From contig NC_091666.1 in assembly GCF_042453785.1 (NCBI RefSeq), positions 29,036,501-29,100,500 on the forward strand: a DNA stretch of 64,000 bases, in the 5' to 3' direction. This document shows, in pieces, positions 22,224 to 34,065 of the stretch. The stretch is from Malus domestica (lineage: Eukaryota > Streptophyta > Magnoliopsida > Rosales > Rosaceae). A program made the translations under genes and the position numbers. The notes beneath the pieces were generated by a model, which did not search any database, had not been told where the DNA came from, and saw nothing but the letters and a program-made list of their open reading frames with translations. Within the stretch, counting starts at the first letter, position 1. Each line of letters starts with the position of its first letter.

Positions 22224-23060
22224 AGAAGTACCTGACATCACCTCCATACTATATAAACCGGAAGCAGCGGATGACTTATTCGTATGTTAGACGGTATCTA
22301 AAGCAACAATAAGCTCTACCATCATGTGAGAAGAGCTGGAGGCCCGACTACCTATATTCTATAGTTCAAAAGCTCTCATCGATGTTATTAAAAATTCAAA
22401 AACTAACTTTGATGATAGTTGTTGTAACTCAGAAGCTCAAGTTTTACCTTCAAATGCATGCAGTCATCCTCATGTCACACTATTTCGCCCAATCCAAACA
22501 CACGATGATAAAGGCGTAAGATCCTGGCAAATGCAAAGTTTTCTGACGAATGCAACAACTAGGCCCAAAAGACACGCCAAGGGCAGACGAACACTAAAAT
22601 GACACACTTGAAAGCAAGTTTTGTCCTTGTTGCCTCAAAAGATTCTACATAGAGCAACGTGTACCGGTAGTTCAGCACCCCTTCCTACTACGTGTCACAC
22701 GATCCTACTCGATCCTTGCTCCATAAATCAACTTTAGAGTGGCCCAATACCAGTAGTTGAGCATCTTATGTTGCGTGTAACATGGCCCTAGCTTCACGGC
22801 TCCCTACCACGCCTTCACAAAGCAACAGGGTGACCCAAAGACGGCTCCACAACTCCCTATTGTGCCCTCACGCCAAGCCTATGCGACATAACAGAACGGC
22901 CCAATGACACTTCGGAGGTAATCGAGCACACCCTAGCCGCGCCTGCTCCACCCGATGGAAACTTCTGGCATTTGCATGTCCATGACACATCCAACTACAA
23001 AGGTTCGAGAACATGCGTAGTCCTTGTCACCCAGATGGTTCGATGCTTGAGTAGGCGACC
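22224..23060 (+). other. Gypsy internal region without recognisable domains
   Basis: Protease and reverse transcriptase should lie here but none of their signatures were found in any frame. The stretch is short for both, so an internal deletion or replacement is likely. Confidence 0.5.
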
Positions 23061-24310
23061 ATTCTAGGCTTCAAAGCATCCAACAACGAAGCAGAATACG
23101 AGACCCTACTAGCAGGCGTTCGAATGGTAAAAGACTTGGCGGTGAAAAAGCTCACAATTCATTTTGATTCCCAGCTAATCACTAGCCAGACTACTTGAGG
23201 TATTTCAAACTTATACCATCACTTAAGTTCCACAAGCAGACAACGCTCACGTGGACGCACGACCTAGCCTCTGCATTCGACCCCCAACTTAAATGCTCTA
23301 TTCCGATGGAGTATCTAGACGAGCTAAGCATAAAAGCGAAACCAGCAGCTGAGGTGTCACTGATCTCTACTACCTAGCGCCTCCCGATAACCTGAAGGTT
23401 CTAAGCTCAATCCACGAAGGCGTTTATGGAAATCACTCTAGAGGTCGATCTTTAGCATAGAAGGCTTTTAACGCAGGCTACTGCTGGCCTACCATGCACC
23501 GAGATGCTAAGGAGTTAGTACAAAAGTGCAACCGTTGCCAACATTACAAGCTAATACCATCACTATCTGCCAGTGAGCTATACTCGCAGACGAATCCTTG
23601 GCCATTCACGCAATGGACAATCAACTTGGTAGGACCTATGCCACCTACTACTGGGGGCAGATGCATGATGATCGTGGCAATTGACTACTTCACCAAATGG
23701 GTAAAGGCAAAGCCCATGACGACCAAAACTCATACAGACATAGAGCGCTCCATATGAAGGAATATCATTTGTTAATTTGGCATCATTCAATCCATCGTCA
23801 CCGACAACAGCCTGTAATTCGTGGGCAAATATTTAGCAAAGCTCTTCAAAAAATATGGCATCAAGCAGCACATGTCTATGCCGAGATATCCTCAAAGCAA
23901 TAGGCAGGTCGAAGCATCCAAAAAATTGATCCTCGACTACCTCAAGAAATCCCTCACCAATAAGAAGGAAAAATGGCCAGACGAACTCCCCGGATGTGTA
24001 TGGGCATGTTGCACCATCAAAAGACGAGCAACCGATGAAACTTCTTTCTCTTTGGCATTTAGTTCGGAAGCAATCATGCATCCCAATGTCATCAAGCCAA
24101 GTATCACCGCTCTACTACCAAGCATTGAGCAAAACAGTAAAGAGATGGTTACAAGCTTAGATCTGACAGATGACAAGCATGAGCAGACCATCACCTGCAT
24201 CGCAACCTACCGACAACTCATTTTCAACTACAACAAAAGGGCCAAGATCCGGCAGTTCCAGTCTGAAGATCTAGTCCTAAGAAAAGCCTTCATCACTGCC
24301 CGCAGATAAG
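23061..24310 (+). pseudogene. Gypsy pol remnants: RNase H and integrase
   Basis: RNase H-like residues are readable near 23070-23180 (SNNEAEYETLLAGVRMV, then IHFDSQL). The integrase HHCC finger follows (HEGVYGNHSRGRSL, later MHRDAKELVQKCNRCQ, 23410-23550). The catalytic core is split between frames: TINLVGPMPP, AIDYFTKWVKAKP, then SIVTDNS, a TAA, FVGKYLAKLFKKYGIKQH, PQSNRQVEASKK. The first core Asp, usually followed by a V/I-G-P motif, appears as Asn, and at least one frameshift and several stops break the chain, so it is inactive. The integrase normally joins element DNA to the host chromosome. Confidence 0.8.
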
Positions 24311-27300
24311 GCTCCAAAAAGATGGATCCCATATGGGAAAGTCCGTACAAGATCAGCAGAGTAGGCGGCAAGAGTAATTACACCATCGCTGCCATGAAAC
24401 GATAAAAAGATCGAAAAGCATTGGAGCACCTACAATCTGAAGAAGTACCATGTGTGACCTCCCGCTACATCAAAGCTCGAAGACTCAAGAAGCTCGATGG
24501 GCACCACCTCACAAGTCGATAACTATCCAGTTGTTATGCAGTTCCTACCTTACAGCTAAGTTCTTGTTCGTTTCACTTGTTTTTCAATGAGGAATTCAGA
24601 AGTAATCACAACTTGGCTCGGCTGCATGCTTACAACAACTGATCACTTCTGCACTTCAAAAGAAACCTGCGCCCTTCGTAGGGACTCATCGCATGAATTG
24701 TGCCCCCCGATGGACCAACCATGCTCTCCAGTTTGAGAGGGTAAACTAATTGCTCTCTAGTACGAGAGGGTAAACCAATTCCCTGACATCCACATGGGTC
24801 AGCTTTCTAAGACAAGAGGATAAATTTTACACTCCGAATATCCAGAAGTGGATAAGCCTGGCTGCCCTAGTATAACTAGATGCACGATGACTTGCATTGG
24901 GATTCCTAGAAGTAGCCACAATGGTCTTTTTCAAGGCTTAGCTAATTGAAGGATTTTGGGTCTCTTGGCCTAATCCGTGGGGAACCGGGCCCTAGAGACG
25001 GATGGGGCATATTATGCAGTACGCCGGACAGACGGCTGCCCTAGAACTTTAAAGTTGCTACCGAGTGCACTAAGGTAGCCTACGGTTTCCGGAAAACTAC
25101 TTACGGCTTGCCCTTCGAGCAGTAAAACCATGCTAGACTTATGCAACCGCACATTCTTGTGCAAGGTTAAACAAGCTAGCGTGCATATACGAAGCGTTAT
25201 CCACTGCCAACATGCTCTGTAGTCGATAAGCTTCACCTCTGCCAAGCGCAGAACAACCTACACCAAGTTCTAAAGTGTTATGATATTTGCTACTTAACCT
25301 ACGGAATTGGAGAAAGCTAAAGTTAACAGCCTAGTGGTTACGCAGGCTTGTCTACTTCTGTAAGTAAGGCATCCGGCTGCCAACCCTATGGCTAACAACT
25401 TTGCAAAGTTCTACACCAACACCTATGACTGCATAGGCTACGTGAGCTTGTCTGCTTATAAAAAAGTAGCATATCTGCCACTGGTCAATCAAGTCTAAAG
25501 GTTAGGGCATGAACAAAAGAAACGAAGATGAAGAAAAGAGAAGGAAGCATGTTTGTAAACAAATAGCAAAAATCGAAGGAGTTCAAGCAAAACAAGAGCT
25601 ACAAGAAAAAACAAATAAAATCCTAAAGGCTACCTAGAAGACTACAACAGCTTGGACATCCCACGATTACTCGGTCGCCACACCTTCAGCAGCCGCGACA
25701 CTCTTAGCAGTAGCATCATCCATCGCTTCACTCCTGGCTACCCCATCCTGGGAATTAACTTCTCCACCTACTTCACCAATGGAAGCCTCAAAAGTAAAAG
25801 CAACCAAGTCTTCCGGAGAAATAAAGAAGGTCTCAAAACCTCAAGCCCATCATTCTCACCCTTCGGCTGCTCATTCTTATTAAGCAGACCAACATGGACG
25901 TGCTGCATCTCATCCACTTCATTCTTCAAACTTTCGCTGATCCTTAGTACACATTGAAATTCTAACACTTGGGGTTCAAGCCTATCGACTATTCTCTTGA
26001 AGTGGATCACTTGATTATAAGCAGTAATCAACTCTTCATCATTTGCATAAGCAGCGAAACGAAGCTAAGAAATTGTAAACTCAAGATCTGAATCTGAGGT
26101 ATGTAACATCCAATCTCATTCTCTGCAATTTCATACTTAACTTGGATCGTGTCAATCCTAGTCTTCAAGTCAACGATCTCGTGGCAAGCGGTCTCAAGCT
26201 GCAGAGAAGTGGGGTTAAAAATATTAAACCCATTCAAAGCAACAAGCTCAGAATCAAACCTCTTGATCTCCTCAGTTGAGGAATAAGCTTCAGCTGCTAT
26301 AGTCTTCGCCACCTCCTTGGCAGCCTTGCTATATATGCATCATAGCAAGCAGAGCGGTCCTTCTATATTGGGTTGTATGCTTCGCAAAGGAACTCGGGCA
26401 AACAACCTTTCTACCGCCATCAACAAACTTGGCACAAACGTCCATGTCTTCAAGCAGATTTAGTTTCAAAAGCACACAGATCTCAGCAGCCTCTCCAGAA
26501 GCAGGCTTAGTGGATTCACAGTTGTTCATGCGAGCATTTTTTTCCTTCCTAGCAGGCGAATCAGTCTCAGATGTAAAGGGAGTGGGCCTTGACGCCATTT
26601 TAGCAGCAGAGTCCACCTTATCGCTATTCATAGTAGCAAGCCTCTCCAAAGGTGAACCGAACTTAGCTCACAATAGACATCTTGGTACAGACTTTGGCAC
26701 TGGGGGCATGATAGGAACTTTATGCTGAGCAATCATATCAGCAATCGTACTAGCCATTCTCGACATGGCAGGCGCCACAGGCTCAAATCTAGCAGCCTCA
26801 TTTTTTCTTCCCATTGGAAAAAGTTATGTCAATCACAAGCATCTCGGCAACAGGCAAACCCTCATGAGTAGCAAAGGAAATTTTCAATCTTTCTCAATTG
26901 GCATCTCTTGAGCAGGCGGGGAAGATCTCTTCTTTCCACCTTCATTCATAGTAGGCTCTACGACAGCGATCAGACGAGCCAATACATCCGCCTTGATCCT
27001 CTCTACCTCATCTTTTGGGATCAGTCCACCTTTCTCTCGGCGAAGAGAACTAAGCAGCCAATGCCATTCACAATACTCAGCAGAGGAGCTCAACCTAGCA
27101 TTCAGTAGGCAAGAGGCCTACATGCCCAGCATTCCAGCAGCTCATGAGGCCCACGACCTTCTCATTTCCCTCAATCACCGGCCTAGCCTGCGTCAGGACC
27201 AAGAGCCTAAAAAAGACATAAGCCATGCAGCCTGTCTAGCACTACATCCCAACGCTTTAATCTGCGACCCTAGCCGCACAAGCTATCCATGGCTCTAGCT

Positions 27301-27785
27301 AAGTTGAGCAGCCTAAAACATTGGTCCCTGCCACAACACCTTTTCAGCCTATGCCGAGCCGACTCCTGGCCTCTGTCAACCGACGTGTCACACCACCCCG
27401 ACGGTTGCCCCGCGATAGCACTATCCAAGAACAAGACAAGAAAAATTAAATTTTACTTACATTGGTGCGACACGGAGAAGACGAAGAAATCAACGAAAAA
27501 CGGTCATTTGCACGGGTAAGATGTAGAAGATTGCTAGAGGAGGGGAAACAAATATCCTCTAAGCTCTCTCTCTCTTGTAGGGTAGAATAAATCGCTCTCC
27601 AAAGTTGATTTAATAACCCACTTAAGGTGGACTTAAATAGGCTTTGAGAGAAATTTATTTCCATTTCCTAGAAGGACATAATTTCCTATTAAAGAGGGAA
27701 TCTACATCAAAATAGGAAGCAGTCCTATGTTTCCTAAAGCAAGATGATCTCTACACCTGCTGCCCTTTCCTACGAGCATCCCAAC
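24311..27785 (-). other. Gypsy 3' region with antisense coding-like ORFs
   Basis: About 3.5 kb between integrase and the purine tract. Minus-strand ORFs at 26884-27093, 26329-26649, 26028-26312 and 25768-26031 follow one another and have charged, helix-rich composition (KDEVERIKADVLARLIAVVEP, ETACHEIVDLKTRIDTIQVKY, RIVDRLEPQVLEFQCVL), suggesting one broken antisense coiled-coil-like protein. Extra ORFs in antisense at this place are known from Tat-lineage gypsy elements. Its function is unknown. Confidence 0.5.
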
Positions 27786-27800
27786 AGGTGTGGGGGCATT
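27786..27800 (+). promoter_or_regulatory. Putative polypurine tract
   Basis: AGGTGTGGGGGCATT directly precedes the right LTR, the position of the plus-strand primer. The tract is short and interrupted by T. Confidence 0.55.
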
Positions 27801-28405
27801 TGTGGAGCCAAAAATAATCACAAGGCGACATGTGGATTTTTGGACAAAATAGGGCAAAAATACCCTTGAGGTACAACATGATTCCTACGCGCGAGCAGCG
27901 TGCAATCATCATTCAACCAAATCAAAAGCACCCAAAATAGGTAACAAATTCAAAGTTATTTCATCCATCCTCATTCTATATTTTCCACAAGGTAATTATT
28001 TCATAACCTTCAAAACATCCCATATAAATTACGTAACCCCCAAAATATTTATTCCAAAAATGTGTTGATTAACCAATTAATGGATTAATTGCCTAATTAA
28101 TCCATTAAATCACACATTAAACCATAAGTTACACCCGAAAAAACATCCAAAGGGGACCGGCTACCCTATCCCTATAAATAGGCTCCCATTTTCACCAAAA
28201 GATCATTCCAATACACTTGCAAAGTTCCCAATACTCTCCAAACACTTTTTCTCTCTAAATTCTAACTTTGGCATTGAAGGTTCTTCGGCCTAAGCCCCCC
28301 CATTCATCGTGGGCGCGTGAGGCTCTTGGCCTTGACCCTAAGGTGTTAATTGTTTTGTAGGTGCAATTTTGTCCAAGATCAAGGAGGAAGAAATTTGCAT
28401 CCACA
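27801..28405 (+). repeat. Right LTR of the gypsy element
   Basis: 605 bp, TGTGGAGCC to GCATCCACA, with TATAAATA at 28173-28180. Differences from the left copy are mostly transitions. Confidence 0.95.
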
Positions 28406-28410
28406 CTACA

Positions 28411-29953
28411 CACTCTAATATTAGACAAATTATCCAAAACACTTCTTTAATCTTATGAATTGTTAACTTAAACGCGACAGGAAAATTATCACTCGCTCAC
28501 ACTTGTTGACATGTAATGTTTTTATATTTCTCATGACGGATTGCATTTTGAACTTTTAACTTGTTGATTTTATACGAATTTGAACTTTTGTATAGGGAAA
28601 TGACAACATGTGAAGTTTCGTAGAGTTTTAAATTCAACATTTTTTCCGTTAATTAACGACTGTCGTCCATGAGACATTTACATTTGATTCGGGAAAGACA
28701 AGCAATCGATGCATTGGATGAGCTCTCCAAACCTAAGAGCTGCATCATATAACTGAAACCCGCAGGCTACCATCTAGATGCATTTTCCCATGTGAGAACG
28801 TACTCATGTAGTCAATTTTAGCCTGCGAAGTAAGAACAGGGCTAACTTTTGTAGCCTTCTGCAGTGGTTGCATGTGTTTGCTTGGAAACGTGGCTTGCCT
28901 CAGTTCGGCAACTTTGTCAAAGATGTGGTCGTAACTTGTAGCTAAATAAGGCCCCAAATAAATTACTGTTATTCTAAAAGCAGACGGCTGAGGTAGCTCC
29001 ATCAAAAGGAGGTCCAGTTTTAGGGTTTGCATGTGTCTTCTCCTTCAGTAGTCGTAGCCCTAATCGAGTCCCCAATGTTTAAATTCAAAACCCATGCCCT
29101 ACCCAATTTTTTATTTGTCGGGGGACGGTTTTGTTAGGTTTTTTTTTTTTACTTTGTTGGAATTCTGTTTTAACTTTTGGCATGGAATCATCTTCTGCTC
29201 TATATGCCTTGTTGGGTGTGCAATTTGTATCTCTTGGTCAAAAATTCTGGGAGACTGTTTGTCCTTATCGAAAATCAAGTATTGGATTCTGTTGTTCTGC
29301 CTTTTTTTTTGTCTTCTGGGTCTAAATTGTACATAAGTTTGAATGAAAACTATAGTATGCTTTTGCGCTTACCCGCCATGAATGAATTGAGAATTAAATA
29401 TGCGACGAAGAATCAAAGATTTAAGGACTCTCAATGATGAAGAATTCTAATCTCTACTATACACGATGCATATATAGTAGGAAAAAAATTCAACTTGAAG
29501 TACTCGGATTTGTTTTTTTCGATGTTTTTAGTTCTTTTGTGTTTTTAACGAGTTACTTTTCTCTATCTCATATTATGATTTACATGTAAAATGCATAATC
29601 CTAAAGGTCAAACAGCGAGAAAAACACGAAGAAAAAAAAATATCAAATATCAGGAAATAGATTGATAATTTAGTATAGTCAACACTTCAACACTTGTCTT
29701 CTCTTATAGGTCATCAAGATTCTTGAACAGAAACCCTAATGCAGCCTCAGAGAAACAAAGCGAGGTTGTAATCATCATGAAAATTGACTTAAAAACAGTA
29801 AAAAAGCAAAGGGACAAAGTAGAAAATATTGTTTGGAGGAAATGTCGTTTTCCTCTCACTTCCCTCCTAAATATGTCTAATTGAAGTTGAATAGTTCTTC
29901 AGCTAATCACTTTAGGAATGTCGTTTTCAATAGGCCACAAGCTCGATATGCAA
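28411..29953. other. Intergenic sequence plus 3' flank of the pectate lyase gene
   Basis: A 95-codon minus-strand ORF (28745-29032; contains YLGPYLATSYDHIFDKVAEL) has plausible protein composition but no family I recognise, and both flanks in the same frame are closed; it may be a pseudogene scrap. The rest is AT-rich, and the final few hundred bases are the likely 3' UTR of pectate lyase. Confidence 0.3.
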
Positions 29954-31872
29954 TCAGCAACGAGAGCCCTTTCGGCAACTAAGTGCGCCGGAAGCCGTGG
30001 TAATCGCACCCACTAGAGAAGATGGCTTTGCACCCAAGCTCGAAGCCCTGGCGTAGCTAGAGGAAGCTCCGGCACCTGATGCAGTAAAAAACGCACCGTT
30101 GAGCATCAAGTCGCCTTCCGACCTCCAGTTCCAATTCTTCCATTCACTTTCTGGTGCATCCTCATGTTTGGTCACCTGCGTACAAAGTTTGTAACATATT
30201 AATTACAAGTTAAACACAAATTATAAAATTCAAATTAAATTGTAACATTTTTCTAATGTGCATAATTTGATGGGTTTTCACCTCTTTGCTGGATCTGATA
30301 TCTGGTGCAGCAAATCTGTTCCCTTGGCTATTGATTGTAGGGTCTGCACTCCCACCAATGGCATACATCTCCCAATGGGTGTAGTCATTGTTCACCACAT
30401 GGAAATATCCATGCCTACATCTGCAAATGTAAATCAAAAGGTTAATAATTCACAAATAAGTTCCTCGAAACTCTATGTCATAATCAAAAGCACTTAAATC
30501 ACCGTTTTTTAGAAGAAGACTTTTGCGCCCAGTTGTTAATGTACAACAAACAATTTATTCTTTTACCGTTTTTACTAACATTATTAGCGGTCAGCAAGAC
30601 TAATACTAATTAAGAATCAAGTAAAATTTTTAAAAGCATGAAAGCCATGGACCACCAACCTATCTACTTTATGCAAATTAATTTTAAAAATGTCCCACTA
30701 ATTAAATTTTACTTTTTGTAATTACCTTGGCATTCTTTGGACCAAGCCTTCTCCAAAGTGATTGAACGCAATGGTGATTTGCATGTTCTTGTCGTTGGTA
30801 TACGAATCGCTATGCCCCAAAAGCATCACCTTATCATGGTGCGTCATGTAATTGTTCGAAATCGTTATCGCAGTGGACCCATAAATTGCATCAACCAACC
30901 CATCTTTGCAGTTGGACAACGAGCAATGGTCCACCCACACGTGGCTCCCACCGAAGATCGACACGCCGTCGCCGTCCGATACGGTCCTCCACCCGAAGTG
31001 CCTGGGGGAGCTCCTCACCATAGCGTTCCCACCCTGCTTGCAATCGTGTATGTGCAGTCCGTGGATAATAATGTTGGTCACGAACTGGATGGTGATGCAT
31101 GGCCCGCCGGCAATGTGTACGGACGCTCCCCGGCCGTCGATTGTCTTGAAGGAGTTCATGATCAGCTCCTCCTTCAGCTGGATGGTCATGTCACGCTGGA
31201 AAATGATCCATAATGGCTCGTCTTGGATGACGGCGTGTCGTAGGGTTCCTGGCTTGGGGTTCACGGGGTCGTCATCGCCGGAATCTGTGACCACGTAAAT
31301 CTTCCCGTCTCTTCCACCTATGGCGTTCTTTCCGAACCCTATCGCACAATCAGCTAAGCTCTGCCTGTTCTTCTCCCAGTTCGGGTCGCACCGCCAGCAG
31401 TCGTCGATAGGGTTGCCGGTCCCGCATGACAAGTAGCCCAAGTTCCTCCTAGATACTGAGTCGCTAATATTCCTGCAACCACAAAAATGTGACACATTCT
31501 AATGAGTAACATTCTCTTATCTTACTTATGTTGACAGAATATATATCTAGGGAACATATTCCCCAAATTATTCTCTTATCAAACATACATTGTCAGATTG
31601 TGAACCTGGGACACACATTGGAAAAGGTCAGTGGTAATTCACGGTCCGACGAGCTAACATTTTTCGATATATATAAGGCTTACTTCTAGAACAAACACAA
31701 AATAATTACTTGTGGAGCCTTACCTTTGTACCTCTTGTACTACCAATTCAGGGTCTTGGAGATGAAGTGGCCTGGAGGAAATGAGGGTTGGGGAGAGGAG
31801 AGAGAGGAGAGGGAGGAGGAGGAGGGGAGAGAGAAGTGAGGGGCCTGAGGAGGGCCTTGGCATTTTTGGCAT
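29954..31872 (-). CDS. Pectate lyase (polysaccharide lyase family 1), 418 aa, four exons
   Basis: Minus-strand exons are 31872-31724, 31472-30726, 30420-30282 and 30175-29954, with GT-AG borders and in-phase joints (419 codons with stop, normal length). The enzyme cleaves de-esterified homogalacturonan in the cell wall by calcium-dependent beta-elimination. Residues 1-30 form a Leu-rich signal peptide. The family signatures are clear: [13 protein letters not shown] near 67-79, the calcium-site region [20 protein letters not shown] ending near 233, and [16 protein letters not shown] near 294-309 containing the catalytic Arg. [17 protein letters not shown] and the C-terminal Ala/Ser-rich tail follow. 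Start MPKMPRP was chosen as the first Met leading directly into the signal peptide; an upstream in-frame Met (31905) is possible. Pectate lyases act in growth, pollen and fruit softening; which applies here is not visible. Confidence 0.95.
31790..31850 (-). repeat. Purine-rich tract inside the pectate lyase signal peptide exon
   Basis: GGAGAGAGGAGAGGGAGGAGG on the plus strand, CT-rich on the coding strand, encodes the Leu/Ser/Pro run of the signal peptide. Such a tract can vary in length between alleles. Confidence 0.7.
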
Positions 31873-31970
31873 TTTTTTGAATGTGCAAGGCACTGAGGCA
31901 AGCAAAGAGAGAGAAGGCAGAGAGAGAGAGGAGGTGTGTTTGTGAGTGGAAAGAAGCGAGGGAGGGGGAG

Positions 31971-31980
31971 TATATATAAA
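31971..31980 (-). promoter_or_regulatory. Probable TATA box of the pectate lyase gene
   Basis: Minus strand TTTATATATA about 100 bases upstream of the ATG, followed by a CT-rich leader. Assignment by motif and spacing. Confidence 0.7.
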
Positions 31981-31989
31981 GAGATTTTA

Positions 31990-33765
31990 AAAGGGGGGGA
32001 TAATTAGCATGATTAAACTAAACATGTGGGACCCGAACTGCTACGTGATTTCAGGTATTTACGGGAATCCAGTTGGGTAGTTTTGGCCGTTAAGCAAGCC
32101 TTGAATAATGCTACAAAGTTCATCAAATACCTTTAACAGAAACTAACCTTATCTTGATCTTCTGTTTTCTACTCCTGTTCAGTGGTGAAATAGGGCATGT
32201 TGGTTGTTACTCTTTTCTTTTGTGTATGAGTTTTTTTCTAGTGTCCGTCGTCTACGTGCATACATAACTAATATAATTTTTATACGCATCAACGTCTTAA
32301 AGTCACCCACATGAACGTGAGCAATTTTTTACTATTAGATGAAATAAGAGTTCTACAAACATCAACAATCCAAAGTCGCCAACACTCTCTGGTTTTGGGT
32401 TTGAGATACGAAACTAATAAAAACATGAAAGATTTTCTGGTTGAAAACTTTGGGAGGAGGAGTGCCACTTGAATGTAGCGAGGGGTGGGATGAACTGCCT
32501 TTAGTCTTTTTGGACCCCACTTTATATAAGTTAGTTCTACAACCATTCGGGGTGTGGGATAGCTTAGACTTCATTGAAAGAAAAAAAAAAGAAGTCACAC
32601 AAGCATTCGTAGTTTCTAACAATTGAAGAGATGTGAGTTCAAAGTCTCAACAGTTCAGAGTTGCCCACATACATTCTTATTAACAATTTCTGGCCATCAA
32701 TGAGATGTGAGTCTCGTATGCACCAATGATCGAAAATCGCAGCCCACACACAATAGAGGGACTGACTATAGAATTGATAGATCATTAGATCTTCTATGGG
32801 TCTAAATTTGCAAATCTATAAGGTCATTTTGGTATGCTTTTCTCATAAGACTATGAACCCCACCACAAATATGTGTGTTGAAAACACCTGCTTTTGGTTA
32901 TTAATTTCTCCACTGCATGCTGTATTTATTTCGCATAACATCAACTTAAGCTGGTAGAGTAGGTTTTACTCATTAAGACGATACACAATTTAAGGTAAGA
33001 CCTTTATGCATATCATTTTCTTTTGAATTATTAAAGCATTGTCTCATTTCACGTTGCCATTGACAGTGACACACGCTATGGATGGAGTAGGATTTTCTCC
33101 TTTTCAAATTTCTCCCTTTTCCAATCCCCTCTCCTCCAGTTCCTATTATTTGAACGGTCACGATTAAGTCACATCAATGCCTGATGTTGATTTCTTTATA
33201 AAGAGAGAAAGAAAAAGAGAAAAGTGAGAGATGAGGGAACTGAAGCAGAGGGAATCTGAAGAGGAGAGAATTGTACTCCAACATAGACAACCAAATACGA
33301 TGGAAAAAATATGTGAAAATGGAGAATATATAGACATTGTTACTTTGCTAATTAGTATGCTTGCCACTTTATTTGCATATTTTTGGCGGATTTTATGGCC
33401 CCTAAAATTGACTTATTTGCGATGGGTTTGAACAAACTACTTTTCAATTTTAATTTTTATGAATATATTATTTTTAGCTTGAAAAACGAAATGCTATGCT
33501 AGGAGTTTCGAGCTAGCAGACATGATGAACATAAAAAGAAGACCAATGTTTTAGGTACACCAATAACTAATTAGTACTCTAGCTAGGCGTGACAAATTCA
33601 AAGATTCAGTAATGATTCATATATATTTATATAGTTTGATGGGTTTTTTTTCCTTCCCTTTTGAGTATTTTATACATCTCATGCAAATAATATAATCCCT
33701 ATATAATCTTTACCTTTTGAGAATATATTATTGACTCGTTTGAAAATACTTTTAAAATAACTGAA
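31990..33765. other. Intergenic region upstream of pectate lyase
   Basis: No gene. ORFs at 32289-32622 are closed fragments without domains. A family B-like fragment is at about 33155-33200 (GGTCACGATTAAGTCACATC). The proximal part is the presumed promoter of the pectate lyase gene. Confidence 0.4.
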
Positions 33766-34059
33766 TGCAGTATCCCACATCATCCAGGGGAGTGGATCAT
33801 GTAAGCCTTATATGTGTATTCTCATCTCTACCTAGCACGAGGCATTTTGGGAGCTCACTGATTTCGGGTTCCGTCGGAACTTCGAAGTTAAGCGAGTTTG
33901 TGCGAGATCAATCCCATGATGAGTGATCCATTGGGAATTTCTCATCTGAGTTCCCAGAAACAAAACCGTGAGGGTGTGGTAGGGGCTCAAAGCGGACAAT
34001 ATCGTGCTACAATAGAATCGAGCCCGGAATGTGGTGGGGGCCCAGACGGGGATGTGACA
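33766..34059 (+). mobile_element. Cassandra-type TRIM solo LTR carrying a 5S rRNA-derived core
   Basis: 294 bp starting TGCAGTATCCCACATC and ending GGGGATGTGACA, with a perfect 5-bp duplication CTGAA on both sides (33761-33765, 34060-34064). Between about 33870 and 33955 lies CGGAACTTCGAAGTTAAGCG and a decayed GGATGGGTGACC-type segment, the 5S rRNA internal promoter region that defines Cassandra. The stretch GGGGCTCAAAGCGGACAATA is also typical. A single LTR without internal region indicates deletion by LTR-LTR recombination. This is not a functional 5S gene. Confidence 0.93.
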
Positions 34060-34065
34060 CTGAAA

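Larger units (their letters stand above)
19338..28405 (+). mobile_element. Ty3/gypsy LTR retrotransposon, degenerate, about 9.07 kb, probably Tat-type
   Basis: Two LTRs (19338-19944 and 27801-28405) enclose the internal region and a 5-bp duplication CTACA flanks the whole (19333-19337, 28406-28410). The order LTR, primer site, gag, RNase H, integrase, long 3' region, purine tract, LTR fits Ty3/gypsy. Gag, RNase H and integrase fragments are readable but broken by stops and frameshifts, and no reverse transcriptase active-site segment was found, so the copy cannot move on its own. By eye the LTRs differ at about 25-30 positions in 605, suggesting an insertion that is neither very recent nor ancient. 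A coding-like antisense region downstream of integrase is a feature reported for Tat-lineage elements. Confidence 0.92.

Noticed and set aside
28745..29032. 95-codon minus-strand ORF as a gene
   Set aside because: Composition is protein-like but no family was recognised and no splice structure or neighbouring frame supports it.
30737..31298. Overlapping plus-strand ORFs of 130-158 codons
   Set aside because: Antisense shadows of pectate lyase exon 2, which has unmistakable family motifs on the minus strand.
33870..33955. 5S rRNA gene
   Set aside because: The 5S-like sequence is embedded in an LTR with TG...CA ends and a target duplication, and differs from a functional 5S gene at many positions; it is the Cassandra signature.
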